Below are positions 8,564-18,106 of a DNA stretch of 64,000 nucleotides, one piece after another (within the stretch, counting starts at the first letter, position 1; each line of letters begins with the position of its first letter). Below the pieces are notes generated by a model. That model worked only from the letters and a program-made list of their open reading frames with translations, searched no databases and was not told the DNA's origin. The translations under genes were made by a program, and so were the position numbers. This stretch comes from Pedobacter nyackensis (GTDB taxonomy: Bacteria; Bacteroidota; Bacteroidia; Sphingobacteriales; Sphingobacteriaceae): the NCBI RefSeq assembly GCF_900176505.1, contig NZ_FWYB01000005.1, positions 186,001 through 250,000 of the forward strand. Direction: 5' to 3'.

Positions 8564-10198
8564 ATGACAACATATACTGAAAAACAAGTTTATCTTGTGT
8601 GCAGCGGAGATTTGCGCCTGTCGGCGAATTTGAATTGCTGGGCTGCCCAGGCTGAGATGGAAGACCTATTAGCAAAAGCCCTGGCGTTACAGGGCTGGAC
8701 TGTAAAACGTGCACATGATTATGATGAAAATAAAAAGCATGGTTTTATAGATTCTCAAAGGATGGGGATTGAAGTATTTAAAAAGATAGATACCAATGCT
8801 CCGCTTATCGTAGCAGAAAGTGTTTGGCAATATTCGCATCATGTTTTACCTGGACTTACCACGCATAAGGGACCAATTTTAACAGTAGCTAACTGGAGTG
8901 GGCAATGGCCTGGTTTGGTGGGTATGCTTAATCTTAACGGTTCGCTTACCAAGGCTGAGGTAAACTACAGCAGTTTATGGAGCGAAGATTTTAGTGATGA
9001 TTTTTTTAATAAAGGATTGACGGAGTGGTTATCAACAGGCACGATTAAACATGATACGAATCATGTTAAGTCATTTGATACGGTAAATATACCTGTTGAG
9101 GATGAAGAAAAAGGAAGGTTGTTCGGTCGTACGTTACGTGAAAATAAAGCCATTATGGGTGTTTTTGATGAGGGCTGTATGGGGATGTTCAATGCAATTG
9201 TTCCGGACGATCTGTTGCATAAAACGGGAATATTCAAAGAGCGCTTAAGTCAGTCGGCATTATACGCCAAAATGAGAACGGTGAAGGATGAAGAAGCAGA
9301 GCAAGTGTTTGATTGGTTGCTGCAAAAGGGCATGACCTTTAAATGGGGGACTGAAAGCTTAACGGAACTGACTCGTGAGCAAACGCTTGAACAATGTAAG
9401 ATGTACATTGCTGCAATGCGTATTGCCGATGATTTTGGTTGTGATACAATTGGTATCCAATATCAACAGGGCTTAAAAGATCTGACGGCAACGAGTGACC
9501 TGGTAGAGGGATTGTTAAACAACCAGGACAGGCCTCCCGTATATTCTGAAGCGGGTAAGGAATTATATGCAAAGGAAGCTTTGCCGCATTTTAACGAAGT
9601 AGATGAATGTGCTGGTATAGATGCTTTGGTGACCTATCATTTATGGAAAGAACTGGGAATGCCAGGCGAAAATACATTACATGATATTCGTTGGGGTGAA
9701 CACTTTAGCGGTGACGGTATTGATGATTTTGTATGGTTGTTCCTGATTTCAGGAGCGGCACCACCAGCACATTTTATCAATGGATATGCAGGCGCAAGCA
9801 GCGAAAGACAGCCGCCTATGTTTTTTCATCTTGGTGGTGGAAGTTTAAAAGGTATCAGTAAGCCTGGAAGTTTAGTTTGGAGCAGGATTTATATCATGGA
9901 GAATGCTTTGCATTGTGATATGGGAGTGGGAGATGCAGTATTTTTACCTGAAGAGGAAACCGAAAGACGCTGGCAGAATACCACGCCACAATGGCCTATT
10001 ATGCATGCTACGCTTAGTGGGGTGAGTCGTGATCAGATGATGGCACGCCACCAGGCGAACCACATCCATGTGGTTTACGCTACTGATACTGCTTCAGCAC
10101 ATAGAGCCTGCCGTATAAAAGCTGCTGCATTGGAAGAAATGGGGATAAAGGTTCATTTCTGTGGTGATGTGGATCACGAAGGAAAGAAATATGCTTAA
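8564..10198 (+). CDS. L-fucose/L-arabinose isomerase-superfamily protein (FucI-like)
   Basis: A 544-residue cytoplasmic protein, first gene of a five-gene operon. The N-terminal nucleotide-like domain (LVCSGDLRLSANLN), the FDEGCMGMFNA segment that would supply an acidic metal ligand, and the C-terminal region with LGGGSLKG and a His-rich MARHQANHIHVVY stretch match the L-fucose isomerase-like family. It is shorter than E. coli FucI (about 590) and unlike AraA (about 500). Such enzymes interconvert an aldose and ketose using a divalent metal. The sugar cannot be read from the sequence; L-fucose, D-arabinose or another pentose are candidates. The next gene is a ribulokinase-like kinase that would use the ketose. 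Confidence 0.75.
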   Translation: MTTYTEKQVYLVCSGDLRLSANLNCWAAQAEMEDLLAKALALQGWTVKRAHDYDENKKHGFIDSQRMGIEVFKKIDTNAPLIVAESVWQYSHHVLPGLTTHKGPILTVANWSGQWPGLVGMLNLNGSLTKAEVNYSSLWSEDFSDDFFNKGLTEWLSTGTIKHDTNHVKSFDTVNIPVEDEEKGRLFGRTLRENKAIMGVFDEGCMGMFNAIVPDDLLHKTGIFKERLSQSALYAKMRTVKDEEAEQVFDWLLQKGMTFKWGTESLTELTREQTLEQCKMYIAAMRIADDFGCDTIGIQYQQGLKDLTATSDLVEGLLNNQDRPPVYSEAGKELYAKEALPHFNEVDECAGIDALVTYHLWKELGMPGENTLHDIRWGEHFSGDGIDDFVWLFLISGAAPPAHFINGYAGASSERQPPMFFHLGGGSLKGISKPGSLVWSRIYIMENALHCDMGVGDAVFLPEEETERRWQNTTPQWPIMHATLSGVSRDQMMARHQANHIHVVYATDTASAHRACRIKAAALEEMGIKVHFCGDVDHEGKKYA

Positions 10199-10205
10199 CT
10201 CTGGT

Positions 10206-11894
10206 ATGGAATCTTTGTATGTTATTGGTTTGGATTATGGGACCGATTCGGCAAGAGCGCTGTTGGTTGACGCGCACACGGGTAAGGAATTAGCTACAGC
10301 AGTTCATTCTTATAGCAGATGGAAAGCAGGTAAATACTGTGATACGAAGGTGTCACAGTTTCGCCAGCATCCTAAGGATTATATCGAGGCTATGGAGCTT
10401 ACGATTAAAGAAGTGTTAGCTAAGGTTTCTCCGGAAGTGCGTGAAAATATCAAGGGGATTTCTATCGATACGACGGGTTCTACACCTGTGGCTGTTGATA
10501 AACAGGGCTGTCCATTAGCGTTACTGCCTCAATTTGCCGATAATCCGAATGCAATGTTTGTATTGTGGAAGGATCACACTGCAAATATAGAAGCGCAGGA
10601 AATAAATGCACTTGCTAAAAAATGGGAAACTGATTTTACAAAGTACGCTGGTGGGATTTATTCCTCGGAATGGTTCTGGTCTAAAATTCTCCACATCCTT
10701 AGAGTGGATGCACAGGTAGCGCAACATGCTTTTTCATGGGTTGAACATTGCGATTGGATGCCGGCGTTATTGACTGGTAATACTAATCCGCTGACATTGA
10801 AACGCAGTCGTTGTGCCGCTGGCCACAAGGCCATGTGGCATCCTGATTTTGATGGTTTGCCCGCTCAGGATTTTCTAACCACTTTAGATCCTCGCTTATC
10901 TGGAATCAGGGATCGTTTATATTCAGAAACATATACCTCTGATGAAAGTGCCGGAACCATTTCAGTTGAATGGGCCGATAGATTAGGTCTGTCATATGAT
11001 GTACTTGTGGGGGTAGGTGCCCTTGATGCTCATTTTGGTGCAGTGGGCGCTGCAATTAAGCCTTATACGTTGGTAAAGGTAATGGGTACATCAACATGTG
11101 ATATGTTAACCGTTCCTGCCGAAGGTTTTAACGGTAATCTGATAAAAGGAATATGCGGACAGGTTGATGGATCAATTGTTCCGGGAATGATTGGTATGGA
11201 AGCAGGGCAATCTGCGTTTGGTGATTATTATTATTGGTTTCAGCAATTACTTTCATTTCCAATAAGAGAGCTGGCTGCCGACATTTTATCTGCTGCTGAA
11301 ATAGAGAAGATTACTGCAGCGATACTTCCCGCATTAGCGGAGCGGGCCCGCGAACTCCCGGTAACTGAATCGGACATGGTAGCGTTAGACTGGATCAACG
11401 GTCGCCGTACACCTGACGCCAATCTTCAGTTAAAGGCGGCAATTATGGGGCTTGGTTTGGGCTCTGATGCTGCAGCTTTATTTAAAGCATTTGTAGAAGC
11501 TACTGCATTTGGCTCCAAAGCTATCGTTAAGCGTTTTGAGGAGGAGAATGTTCCTATTAATGAGGTTATTGCCATAGGCGGGATTGCGAAAAAATCCAGT
11601 TACATTATGCAAACACTCGCAGATATTTTAAATGTAAAGATTGCTGTCGCAACAAGCGAACAAGTGTGTGCGTTAGGCGCAGCCATGTTTGCATCGACTG
11701 CTAGCGGCATATATCCGGATATCAGCACTGCACAAAGAATGATGAACAGCGGTTTTGATAAGGAGTATTATCCAGACAAAGATCGGGCGATGGTTTATGA
11801 GAAGTTATATGAGAAATATGAAAAATTAGGTAATCTGAGCGAGAATTTCACTTTACGTGAAGAGATTTTTGAACAAAAACCAGCATTTCAATAA
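10206..11894 (+). CDS. FGGY-family carbohydrate kinase, ribulokinase (AraB)-like
   Basis: With the ATG at 10206 (7 nt after the previous stop) it has 562 residues, the usual AraB length; an ATG at 10191 would overlap the upstream gene. The N-terminal ATP-binding motif GLDYGTDSARALLVD, the MGTSTCDML segment, GMEAGQSAFGDYYYWF and the C-terminal GGIAKKSSYIMQTLADIL match L-ribulokinases of the FGGY family. It phosphorylates a ketose, presumably the product of the adjacent isomerase. No ribulose-5-phosphate epimerase (AraD) or fuculose-phosphate aldolase is present in the window, so the downstream fate of the phosphate is unresolved. Cytoplasmic. Confidence 0.85.
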   Translation: MESLYVIGLDYGTDSARALLVDAHTGKELATAVHSYSRWKAGKYCDTKVSQFRQHPKDYIEAMELTIKEVLAKVSPEVRENIKGISIDTTGSTPVAVDKQGCPLALLPQFADNPNAMFVLWKDHTANIEAQEINALAKKWETDFTKYAGGIYSSEWFWSKILHILRVDAQVAQHAFSWVEHCDWMPALLTGNTNPLTLKRSRCAAGHKAMWHPDFDGLPAQDFLTTLDPRLSGIRDRLYSETYTSDESAGTISVEWADRLGLSYDVLVGVGALDAHFGAVGAAIKPYTLVKVMGTSTCDMLTVPAEGFNGNLIKGICGQVDGSIVPGMIGMEAGQSAFGDYYYWFQQLLSFPIRELAADILSAAEIEKITAAILPALAERARELPVTESDMVALDWINGRRTPDANLQLKAAIMGLGLGSDAAALFKAFVEATAFGSKAIVKRFEEENVPINEVIAIGGIAKKSSYIMQTLADILNVKIAVATSEQVCALGAAMFASTASGIYPDISTAQRMMNSGFDKEYYPDKDRAMVYEKLYEKYEKLGNLSENFTLREEIFEQKPAFQ

Positions 11895-11902
11895 AAATCA
11901 AA

Positions 11903-12754
11903 ATGAAACTATATAAAACACTAAAAGGTATATTTATTTCTAAAGATGGTCGCAATTACCTTGTGGAAAACCATCGTTGGGATAATCTAATTAACAGAGA
12001 TGATTTATTTGATTATCTGGAATCACTTGTTTTGTTTTTAAAACCTGCTCAAAATGATGGGTTTGCCGCTTCAGATATTATGGCGCCTGTTGAACAACAG
12101 GAAATTTGGGCAGCGGGTGTTACTTATATGCGAAGCCGGGAAGCGAGGATGGAGGAAGCAAAAGACAGTGGAGGCGCTGATTTTTATGCTAAGGTTTACG
12201 ATGCTGAAAGGCCGGAGCTTTTTTTTAAGTCGACGGCTGACCGCTGCGTAGGTACTGGCGGAAAAGTTCATATCAGAAGAGATACAACCTGGAATGTTCC
12301 AGAGCCTGAGTTGACCTTGTTTGCTACATCAAGTGGTAAAATTGTTGGCTATACCATTGGGAATGATATGAGTTCCAGAGATATTGAAGGCGAAAACCCT
12401 TTGTATCTGCCACAGGCAAAATGTTATGATAATTCGGCAGCAATAGGTCCATGTTTATATGTTCCGGAACAACCGATAGATCCAGACACGAAAATTCTGA
12501 TGAACATTCAAAGGGATGGTCTTGAGGTATTTGAAGGGGAGATTTCAATTAACCAAATGAAGCGAAGCCATACAGAATTGATTGGATACCTTTTTAGGGA
12601 AACCAGCTTTCTTCATGGGGTTTATTTAATGACAGGTACCTGCCTGGTTCCCCCTAATGAATTTACATTGATGGAGCATGATGTTGTTAATATCAGCATC
12701 GATGAAGTAGGTACTTTGACCAATACAGTTTCATTTAAAAATATCGGATTATAA
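11903..12754 (+). CDS. FAH-superfamily 2-keto-3-deoxy-pentonate dehydratase-like protein
   Basis: A 283-residue protein of the fumarylacetoacetate hydrolase fold. WAAGVTYMRSREARMEEA, YDAERPELFFKSTADRCVGTGG, the metal-binding PEPELTLF and GYTIGNDMSSRDIEGENPLYLPQAK closely resemble 2-keto-3-deoxy-D-arabinonate dehydratase (KdaD) of Sulfolobus. That enzyme yields alpha-ketoglutarate semialdehyde, which the next gene product would oxidise. The catalytic Glu-x-Glu and Asp pattern is intact. The start lies 8 nt after the kinase stop, and the stop overlaps the next ATG by one base, so translation is probably coupled. The stereochemistry of the substrate is not known. Confidence 0.82.
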   Translation: MKLYKTLKGIFISKDGRNYLVENHRWDNLINRDDLFDYLESLVLFLKPAQNDGFAASDIMAPVEQQEIWAAGVTYMRSREARMEEAKDSGGADFYAKVYDAERPELFFKSTADRCVGTGGKVHIRRDTTWNVPEPELTLFATSSGKIVGYTIGNDMSSRDIEGENPLYLPQAKCYDNSAAIGPCLYVPEQPIDPDTKILMNIQRDGLEVFEGEISINQMKRSHTELIGYLFRETSFLHGVYLMTGTCLVPPNEFTLMEHDVVNISIDEVGTLTNTVSFKNIGL

Positions 12755-14340
12755 TGAATTTAACAGGAAAACAGATCATTGGAAATGATTTTGCAGGGGG
12801 CGGAGCAAATTCCTTTCAGGCAATAAATCCAAAAAGTGGTGAAGAATTAGCTACTGCTTTTTTCGAAGCAACAGCAACAGATGTTGAACATGCAGCAGGT
12901 AAGGCTGAGCATGCTTTTCAGATATATCGTGGGAAGAGTAGTGAAGAACGGGCGGTTTTTTTAGAAGCCATTGCGGCCGAAATAGAGCATTTGGGAAATG
13001 ATCTGATAGTGCGTTGTGTTTCAGAAACAGGACTGCCTGTTGGTCGTATAGAGGGGGAACGTGGAAGAACCACGGGGCAGTTGTTGTTATTCGCACAGTT
13101 TCTAAGGGAAGGTTCATGGGTACAGGCTACGATTGATACGGCTTTGCCAGATCGTAAGCCATTGCCTAAGCCAGATATACGCTCTATGCAAAAGGCCGTA
13201 GGGCCTGTTCTTGTATTTGGTGCAAGTAATTTCCCATTGGCATTTTCTGTTGCCGGTGGTGATACCGTTTCAGCTTTGGCAGCTGGTTGTCCGGTAATTG
13301 TGAAAGCACATCCGGCGCATCCGGGGACATGTGAATTAATAGCTACAGCCATCATAAATGCGGCAAAAAGAACCAATATGCCAGATGGTGTTTTTTCTAT
13401 GCTACATGGAGGGATCGAAATTGGTACATCATTAGTGATGCGCCCTGAAATAAAAGCTATCGGATTTACAGGATCAAACAAAGGCGGGAAGGCTATTTTT
13501 GACGCTGCAGCAAGCAGACCAGAGCCTATCCTGGTATATGCAGAGATGGGGAGTGTTAACCCGGTATTTGTTTTGCCAGGCGGTATAAAAAAGACAGCAG
13601 ATAGCATTGCTCAGGGTTTTAGTAACTCTGTTAATTTAGGTGTGGGACAGTTTTGCACAAACCCTGGTATGCTTTTGCTTCAAAGATCAGCTGAAAGTAA
13701 TTCATTCCTTAATCAGGTTGCGATAGAATTTGCCGCATCAGCAGGGGGGACTATGCTAACTCCTGGGATACAAAGTGCTTATACTAATAGCACAATGAAT
13801 ACGAAATTACTGACTGGGGTTAGTCTATTGGCGGAAGGAAGGTCATCTGAAGATTTTACCGGCGTTACTCCGGCACTTTTCTATACCAATGCAGAGAATC
13901 TTCATAAATATGAATCTCTTTCTGAAGAGAATTTTGGCCCTTCAAGTGTGGTTGTTCAGGCTGAAGAAAAGAAAGACCTATTGAACATAGCTTCAAAATT
14001 ATCGGGACACCTAACAGCTACCGTTTTTGGGACGCCGGAAGACCTGGAAGAGTACAAGGAACTGCTTTATATTCTCGAGCAGAAAGCAGGAAGGCTGATT
14101 ATTAATGCCTTTCCTACCGGGGTAGAGGTTACACACGCCATGGTTCATGGCGGGCCATTTCCTGCGACTACAAATGCAGCAAGTACTTCTGTAGGTACCA
14201 ATGCTATTTATCGTTTTACAAGGCCTGTCGCTTATCAGGGCTTCTCGGAGGCATTATTGCCTGCTGAGCTTAAGGATAGCAATCCTTTAAATATTACGAG
14301 AAAAATTAACGGAAAATATCTGTGTAACACTTCAGTTTAA
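12754..14340 (+). CDS. Alpha-ketoglutarate (2,5-dioxovalerate) semialdehyde dehydrogenase
   Basis: A 528-residue NAD(P)-dependent aldehyde dehydrogenase. Visible features are VLVFGASNFPLAFSVAGGD with VIVKAHPAHP (cofactor site), FTGSNKGGKAIF (GSxxxG), the general base in YAEMGSVNP, and the nucleophile Cys in GQFCTNPG. Length and these variants (AEMGSVNP rather than ELGGKSP) are typical of the KGSADH / 2,5-dioxopentanoate dehydrogenase group, which makes alpha-ketoglutarate for the TCA cycle. ATG overlaps the upstream TAA (taATG). Together with the FAH-type dehydratase it forms the last two steps of a non-phosphorylating pentonate or hexarate route. Confidence 0.88.
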   Translation: MNLTGKQIIGNDFAGGGANSFQAINPKSGEELATAFFEATATDVEHAAGKAEHAFQIYRGKSSEERAVFLEAIAAEIEHLGNDLIVRCVSETGLPVGRIEGERGRTTGQLLLFAQFLREGSWVQATIDTALPDRKPLPKPDIRSMQKAVGPVLVFGASNFPLAFSVAGGDTVSALAAGCPVIVKAHPAHPGTCELIATAIINAAKRTNMPDGVFSMLHGGIEIGTSLVMRPEIKAIGFTGSNKGGKAIFDAAASRPEPILVYAEMGSVNPVFVLPGGIKKTADSIAQGFSNSVNLGVGQFCTNPGMLLLQRSAESNSFLNQVAIEFAASAGGTMLTPGIQSAYTNSTMNTKLLTGVSLLAEGRSSEDFTGVTPALFYTNAENLHKYESLSEENFGPSSVVVQAEEKKDLLNIASKLSGHLTATVFGTPEDLEEYKELLYILEQKAGRLIINAFPTGVEVTHAMVHGGPFPATTNAASTSVGTNAIYRFTRPVAYQGFSEALLPAELKDSNPLNITRKINGKYLCNTSV

Positions 14341-14343
14341 TAC

Positions 14344-16014
14344 ATGCAAAGAGTTTTAAAAGTTCATCCGGCGGATAATGTTATTGTTGCCCTTCAAAAT
14401 TTAAAGGAGGGAGAGGTTGTTGTTTATGAAAATGAGGAATTTGTGCTGCTGGAAGATATTGACGCAAAGCACAAATTTGTAACAAAACAACTTCAGAAAG
14501 GAGATGAATTGATTATGTACGGCGTATTGGTTGGGAAGGCTCAGCAGGGTATAAAAGTCGGACAACGTATCAGTACCGCCAATTTAAAACATGATGCCGA
14601 AGATTTTTCAGTTTCAAAACGTAGGCCCCTACCTAAATGGCAAGCTCCAAATGTTGATAAGTGGATTAATAGGACATTTAACGGATATCATCGGTCGGAT
14701 GGAAAGGTCGGGACTGCTAATTATTGGTTGGTGATCCCATTGGTTTTTTGTGAAAACAAAAATATTCTTAAACTTAGAGATGCATTTGATAAAGCCCTGG
14801 GTTTTGGTGTAAGTGAAGCCTATCAAAATCAGGTTGAAGATTTAGTCGCAAGATTTAAGGATGGTGGGGTAGAAAAGGTGAAGGAGTATCAGACACAGGA
14901 TCCTGCTATTGAAATGGGTTCCCTTGATACTGGAAACCAGGAGAAGGTTTTTAAGCATGTTGATGGCATCAAGTTTCTTACTCATGAAATGGGCTGCGGT
15001 TGTACCAATGAGGATGCACAACGCTTGGCTGCTTTGTTTGCCGCATACGCGTGTAATCCAAACGTTGGCGGGATCACCATTTTAAGTTTGGGTTGTCAGA
15101 AAACAAGATTCCAGGATTTTCTGGAGGAGGTTAAAAGCCGTAATCCACAATTTGATAAAACAATATTGTTTTTCGAACAGCAGCAATATGGTACCGAAAG
15201 TGCGATGCTTTCGGCGGCGATAAAAGAAACCTTTATTGGTTTAACTGAATTGAACAATGTTGAGCGTACACCTGCACCGCTTTCGGCGTTAACGATTGGA
15301 TTGAAATGTGGCGGAAGTGATGGTTTTTCCGGTATTTCCGCAAATCCTGTTTTGGGACATTTATCAGATCTGCTGGTGGCATTGAATGGAAAGACACTAT
15401 TAGCTGAATTCCCTGAACTTTGTGGTGTTGAGCAGGATTTAATTAATCGTTGTGAAGATCAGCAGGCTGCTTTTAAGTTTGAGAAATTGATGAGATCTTA
15501 CGCTGCTATCGCGGAATCTCAACATGCGGGATTTGATATGAATCCATCTGCAGGAAACATTAAAGATGGATTAATTACAGATGCAATTAAATCTGCAGGT
15601 GCTGCAAAAAAAGGAGGGACGGCACCTGTGAAAAGTGTGTTGAATTATACAGAACTTCCTGAAGCACCGGGGTTGCATTTGGTATGCACTCCTGGTAATG
15701 ATGTACTCGCTACAACCGGACAGACAGCAAGTGGTGCAACGATTATTTTATTTACCACAGGTTTGGGGACGCCCACCGGTAATCCTGTTTGCCCAGTGGT
15801 TAAAATATCTACCAATACCATATTAGCGCAAAAAATGCCTGATATTATAGATTTTGATTGTGGTGGAATCATCAGAGGTGAAACAACAATTGAAAAAAAG
15901 GCAGAGGAACTGCTGGAATATTGTATTAAACTTGCAAGTGGGGATTATTTGACCAAATCCCAGTTATTGAGACAGGATGATTTTATTCCATGGCAACAGA
16001 ATGTTAATTTATAA
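14344..16014 (+). CDS. Altronate/galactarate dehydratase-family sugar-acid dehydratase (UxaA-like)
   Basis: A 556-residue protein with an N-terminal SAF domain (about residues 1-80) and the large GD_AH_C catalytic region. Conserved stretches include NRTFNGYHRSDGKVGTANYWLVIP, THEMGCGCTNEDAQRL, LGCQKTRFQ, GLKCGGSDGFSGISANP, AGNIKDGLIT and FTTGLGTPTGNPVCPVVKIS; Cys/His residues fit an iron-dependent enzyme. E. coli UxaA makes 2-keto-3-deoxygluconate from altronate, and GarD acts on galactarate. Since its operon partners process 2-keto-3-deoxypentonates, a pentonate substrate is possible; hexonate plus the nearby DHDPS-family aldolase is the alternative. Last gene of the operon, 3 nt after the dehydrogenase. 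Confidence 0.85.
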   Translation: MQRVLKVHPADNVIVALQNLKEGEVVVYENEEFVLLEDIDAKHKFVTKQLQKGDELIMYGVLVGKAQQGIKVGQRISTANLKHDAEDFSVSKRRPLPKWQAPNVDKWINRTFNGYHRSDGKVGTANYWLVIPLVFCENKNILKLRDAFDKALGFGVSEAYQNQVEDLVARFKDGGVEKVKEYQTQDPAIEMGSLDTGNQEKVFKHVDGIKFLTHEMGCGCTNEDAQRLAALFAAYACNPNVGGITILSLGCQKTRFQDFLEEVKSRNPQFDKTILFFEQQQYGTESAMLSAAIKETFIGLTELNNVERTPAPLSALTIGLKCGGSDGFSGISANPVLGHLSDLLVALNGKTLLAEFPELCGVEQDLINRCEDQQAAFKFEKLMRSYAAIAESQHAGFDMNPSAGNIKDGLITDAIKSAGAAKKGGTAPVKSVLNYTELPEAPGLHLVCTPGNDVLATTGQTASGATIILFTTGLGTPTGNPVCPVVKISTNTILAQKMPDIIDFDCGGIIRGETTIEKKAEELLEYCIKLASGDYLTKSQLLRQDDFIPWQQNVNL

Positions 16015-16017
16015 TTA

Positions 16018-16084
16018 TTGATAAGATAATACATAATGTAGAGAAAATCTATAATAAGATGGGCCCCTTAGCGGAATACTTTTG
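16018..16084 (+). promoter_or_regulatory. Regulon box (copy 2) and -7 element upstream of the symporter
   Basis: The box at 16018-16048 starts TTGATAAGATAATACATAA and ends GTAGAGAAAAT. A 28-bp spacer leads to TACTTTTG (16077-16084), an exact TAnnTTTG. The box starts 4 nt after the stop of the dehydratase gene, so the symporter has its own regulated promoter as well as possible readthrough. The leader to the ATG is about 60 nt. Confidence 0.75.
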
Positions 16085-16149
16085 TATAAGGATCACTACT
16101 AGTGAGGGCAAATCCTGAGCAAACCAAATAATAACCTTATAAACGAACA

Positions 16150-17739
16150 ATGAAAAATCTGCCAATATTAGACCTAGCTATTATACTCGCCTACCTGGTG
16201 GGCATGGTAATGGTTGGCGTTTACTTTTCCCGTAGAAATAAAAATTCTGATCAATACTCTAAGGCTTCCGGTTCGATACCCGGCTGGGCAATCGGATTGT
16301 CTATTTATGCTACTTTTTTAAGTAGTAATACTTTTTTAGGTGTACCAGGTAAAGCTTTTGGCTCAAATTGGAATGCATTTGTATTCAGTATATCTATGCC
16401 GCTTGCGGCCTGGGTTGCGGCCAAATATTTTGTTCCGTTTTACCGGAACACGGGAGAGGTTTCGGCTTACACAAACCTGGAAAAGCGTTTTGGTCCCTGG
16501 GCCCGTACTTATGCCGTAGCTTGTTTTCTGCTAACCCAACTGGCACGTATGGGGTCAATATTTTTTGGTATTTCCCTAACGTTACAAGCGCTTACCGGCT
16601 ATAGTATGGAGATGATCATGCTGGTGACAGGTATTTGCATCATTATTTATACGGTAATGGGTGGGATAGAAGCTGTAATCTGGACGGAAGTTGTACAAGG
16701 TATATTGAAAACGCTTGGCGCAATTCTAATCATCTATCTGGTCGTGTCCAATATGCCGGGTGGGATATCAAAAATTATTGAAATTGGTAAGCATGATAAT
16801 AAGTTCGGTCTGGGCAGTTTTAGTCCTGATTTTACGCAAACTACATTCTGGGTGGTGATGTTATATGGGTTTTTTATTAACCTCAATAATTTTGGAATGG
16901 ATCAGAATTATGTACAACGTTATCATACGGCTTCATCAGCAAAAGAGGCTTCAAAATCAGTATGGCTTTGTGTGTGGATTTATGTACCTGCTTCGTTATT
17001 GTTTTTCGTGATTGGAAGTTGTTTGTATGCTTACTACCAGATTAATCCGGAAATGATAGAGCCGATTAAATTGCAGGTTGCTGCCGAGCGTTTAGGTGCC
17101 GGGGTATCAGCATTGGACATCCAAAATTTGGCGGCTACACTTCAACCTGCGGATTATGGAGACAAGGTAATGCCTCATTTTATGGTAACCATGATCCCTA
17201 CAGGTTTAATTGGCCTGATTGTTTCAGCTATTCTTTCTGCTGCTATGAGCACCATCAGTTCAGGAATGAATGCTTCGGCTACAGTGTTTTCTGAAGATAT
17301 ATACAAACGTTATTTTAAGCCTGGTATTAATGATAAGCAAAACTTAAGGCTATTGCATGTTTCGACGATTGTTTTTGGTGTTGCAGGTATGGTTTGCGGG
17401 ATTGCGATGATTGGGGTGAAGAGTATTCTGGATGTTTGGTGGCAGTTGTCAGGTATTTTTGCGGGTGGTATGCTGGGATTATTCCTGCTGGGCATCATCA
17501 GTAAAAAATCAGGTAATCTGGAAGCATTTGCAGCTACTTTGATTGGCCTATTGGTTATTGTATGGATGTCACTCTCTTATTTAATTCCGGAACAATATAG
17601 TTATCTGAGAAACCCATTACATGCAAATATGATCATTGTGGTAGGTACCCTCTCTATCTTTTTAACAGGAGCACTTATTGCTCAATTCAATAAAAGAAAA
17701 GAATTGGAAGAAATAGAAGAACCGGCAGAAGTAAACTAA
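16150..17739 (+). CDS. Sodium:solute symporter (SSS family)
   Basis: A 529-residue inner-membrane protein with about 13 hydrophobic helices. The N-terminal LDLAIILAYLVGMVMVGVYFSRRNKNSDQYSKASGSIPGWAIGLSIYATFLSSNTFLGVPG segment is the SSSF signature (helix 1, polar loop, unwound helix with Ser residues for sodium). The central GLIGLIVSAILSAAMSTISSGMNASATVFSEDIYKRY is the second conserved sodium-site region. Bacteroidota members serve sugars, sialic acid or sugar acids; here it most likely imports the substrate of the neighbouring catabolic operon. It has its own copy of the regulon box and is followed by a very strong hairpin. Confidence 0.88.
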   Translation: MKNLPILDLAIILAYLVGMVMVGVYFSRRNKNSDQYSKASGSIPGWAIGLSIYATFLSSNTFLGVPGKAFGSNWNAFVFSISMPLAAWVAAKYFVPFYRNTGEVSAYTNLEKRFGPWARTYAVACFLLTQLARMGSIFFGISLTLQALTGYSMEMIMLVTGICIIIYTVMGGIEAVIWTEVVQGILKTLGAILIIYLVVSNMPGGISKIIEIGKHDNKFGLGSFSPDFTQTTFWVVMLYGFFINLNNFGMDQNYVQRYHTASSAKEASKSVWLCVWIYVPASLLFFVIGSCLYAYYQINPEMIEPIKLQVAAERLGAGVSALDIQNLAATLQPADYGDKVMPHFMVTMIPTGLIGLIVSAILSAAMSTISSGMNASATVFSEDIYKRYFKPGINDKQNLRLLHVSTIVFGVAGMVCGIAMIGVKSILDVWWQLSGIFAGGMLGLFLLGIISKKSGNLEAFAATLIGLLVIVWMSLSYLIPEQYSYLRNPLHANMIIVVGTLSIFLTGALIAQFNKRKELEEIEEPAEVN

Positions 17740-17772
17740 AAGTATTCTGGATACCTACATTGAGTGGGGGAT

Positions 17773-17822
17773 TATTTAAACAGGAAAAGCATTACGTAAG
17801 TGATGCTTTTCCTGTTTAAATA
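17773..17822 (+). terminator. Exceptionally strong hairpin after the symporter gene
   Basis: The arms 17773-17795 and 17800-17822 are complementary over 23 bp with one T-G wobble, closing on a GTAA (GNRA-type) tetraloop. It begins 33 nt after the stop codon. There is no long U-tract, only TTTAAATA in the 3' arm, so it could be a terminator, a bidirectional one, or an mRNA-stabilising structure. Confidence 0.75.
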
Positions 17823-17895
17823 CTATGCTGGATAATGGCTTTTCGTGTCTGTTGAAATGACACTTATTCGGTAAAATAATTCACAAATCAAATTG

Positions 17896-17962
17896 TTGAT
17901 AATATAATACATAAGATGGAGAAAATGCACCATATGAAATAGGTTTTACCCCAATACTTTTG
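17896..17962 (+). promoter_or_regulatory. Regulon box (copy 3) and -7 element upstream of the DHDPS-family gene
   Basis: The box at 17896-17926 starts TTGATAATATAATACATAA and ends GATGGAGAAAAT; it matches copy 2 at 27 of 31 positions. The spacer is 28 bp, and the -7 element TACTTTTG (17955-17962) is the same as at copy 2. The 144-nt leader to the ATG at 18107 is long for this region and shows no obvious hairpin or open frame. Confidence 0.75.
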
Positions 17963-18106
17963 TAGTAGTAGCCATGGTTACTAGATAATTAGATGTGCGC
18001 GTTCGATTTTACCAAAGGGCACAATTAATAATAGTAAATGCAGTACTAAATACATCAGTACAGGCTTGATGAGCTACAAGTAATAGTTGAGGATAAAAAA
18101 AATCAT

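Noticed and set aside
8564..10198. L-arabinose isomerase (AraA) assignment
   Set aside because: Motifs fit the fucose-isomerase-like group better, and no araD epimerase accompanies the kinase.
12918..13607. 229-codon open frame on the minus strand inside the semialdehyde dehydrogenase gene
   Set aside because: It lies fully antisense to a well-supported enzyme gene, has no recognisable domain and no promoter; it is a composition artefact.
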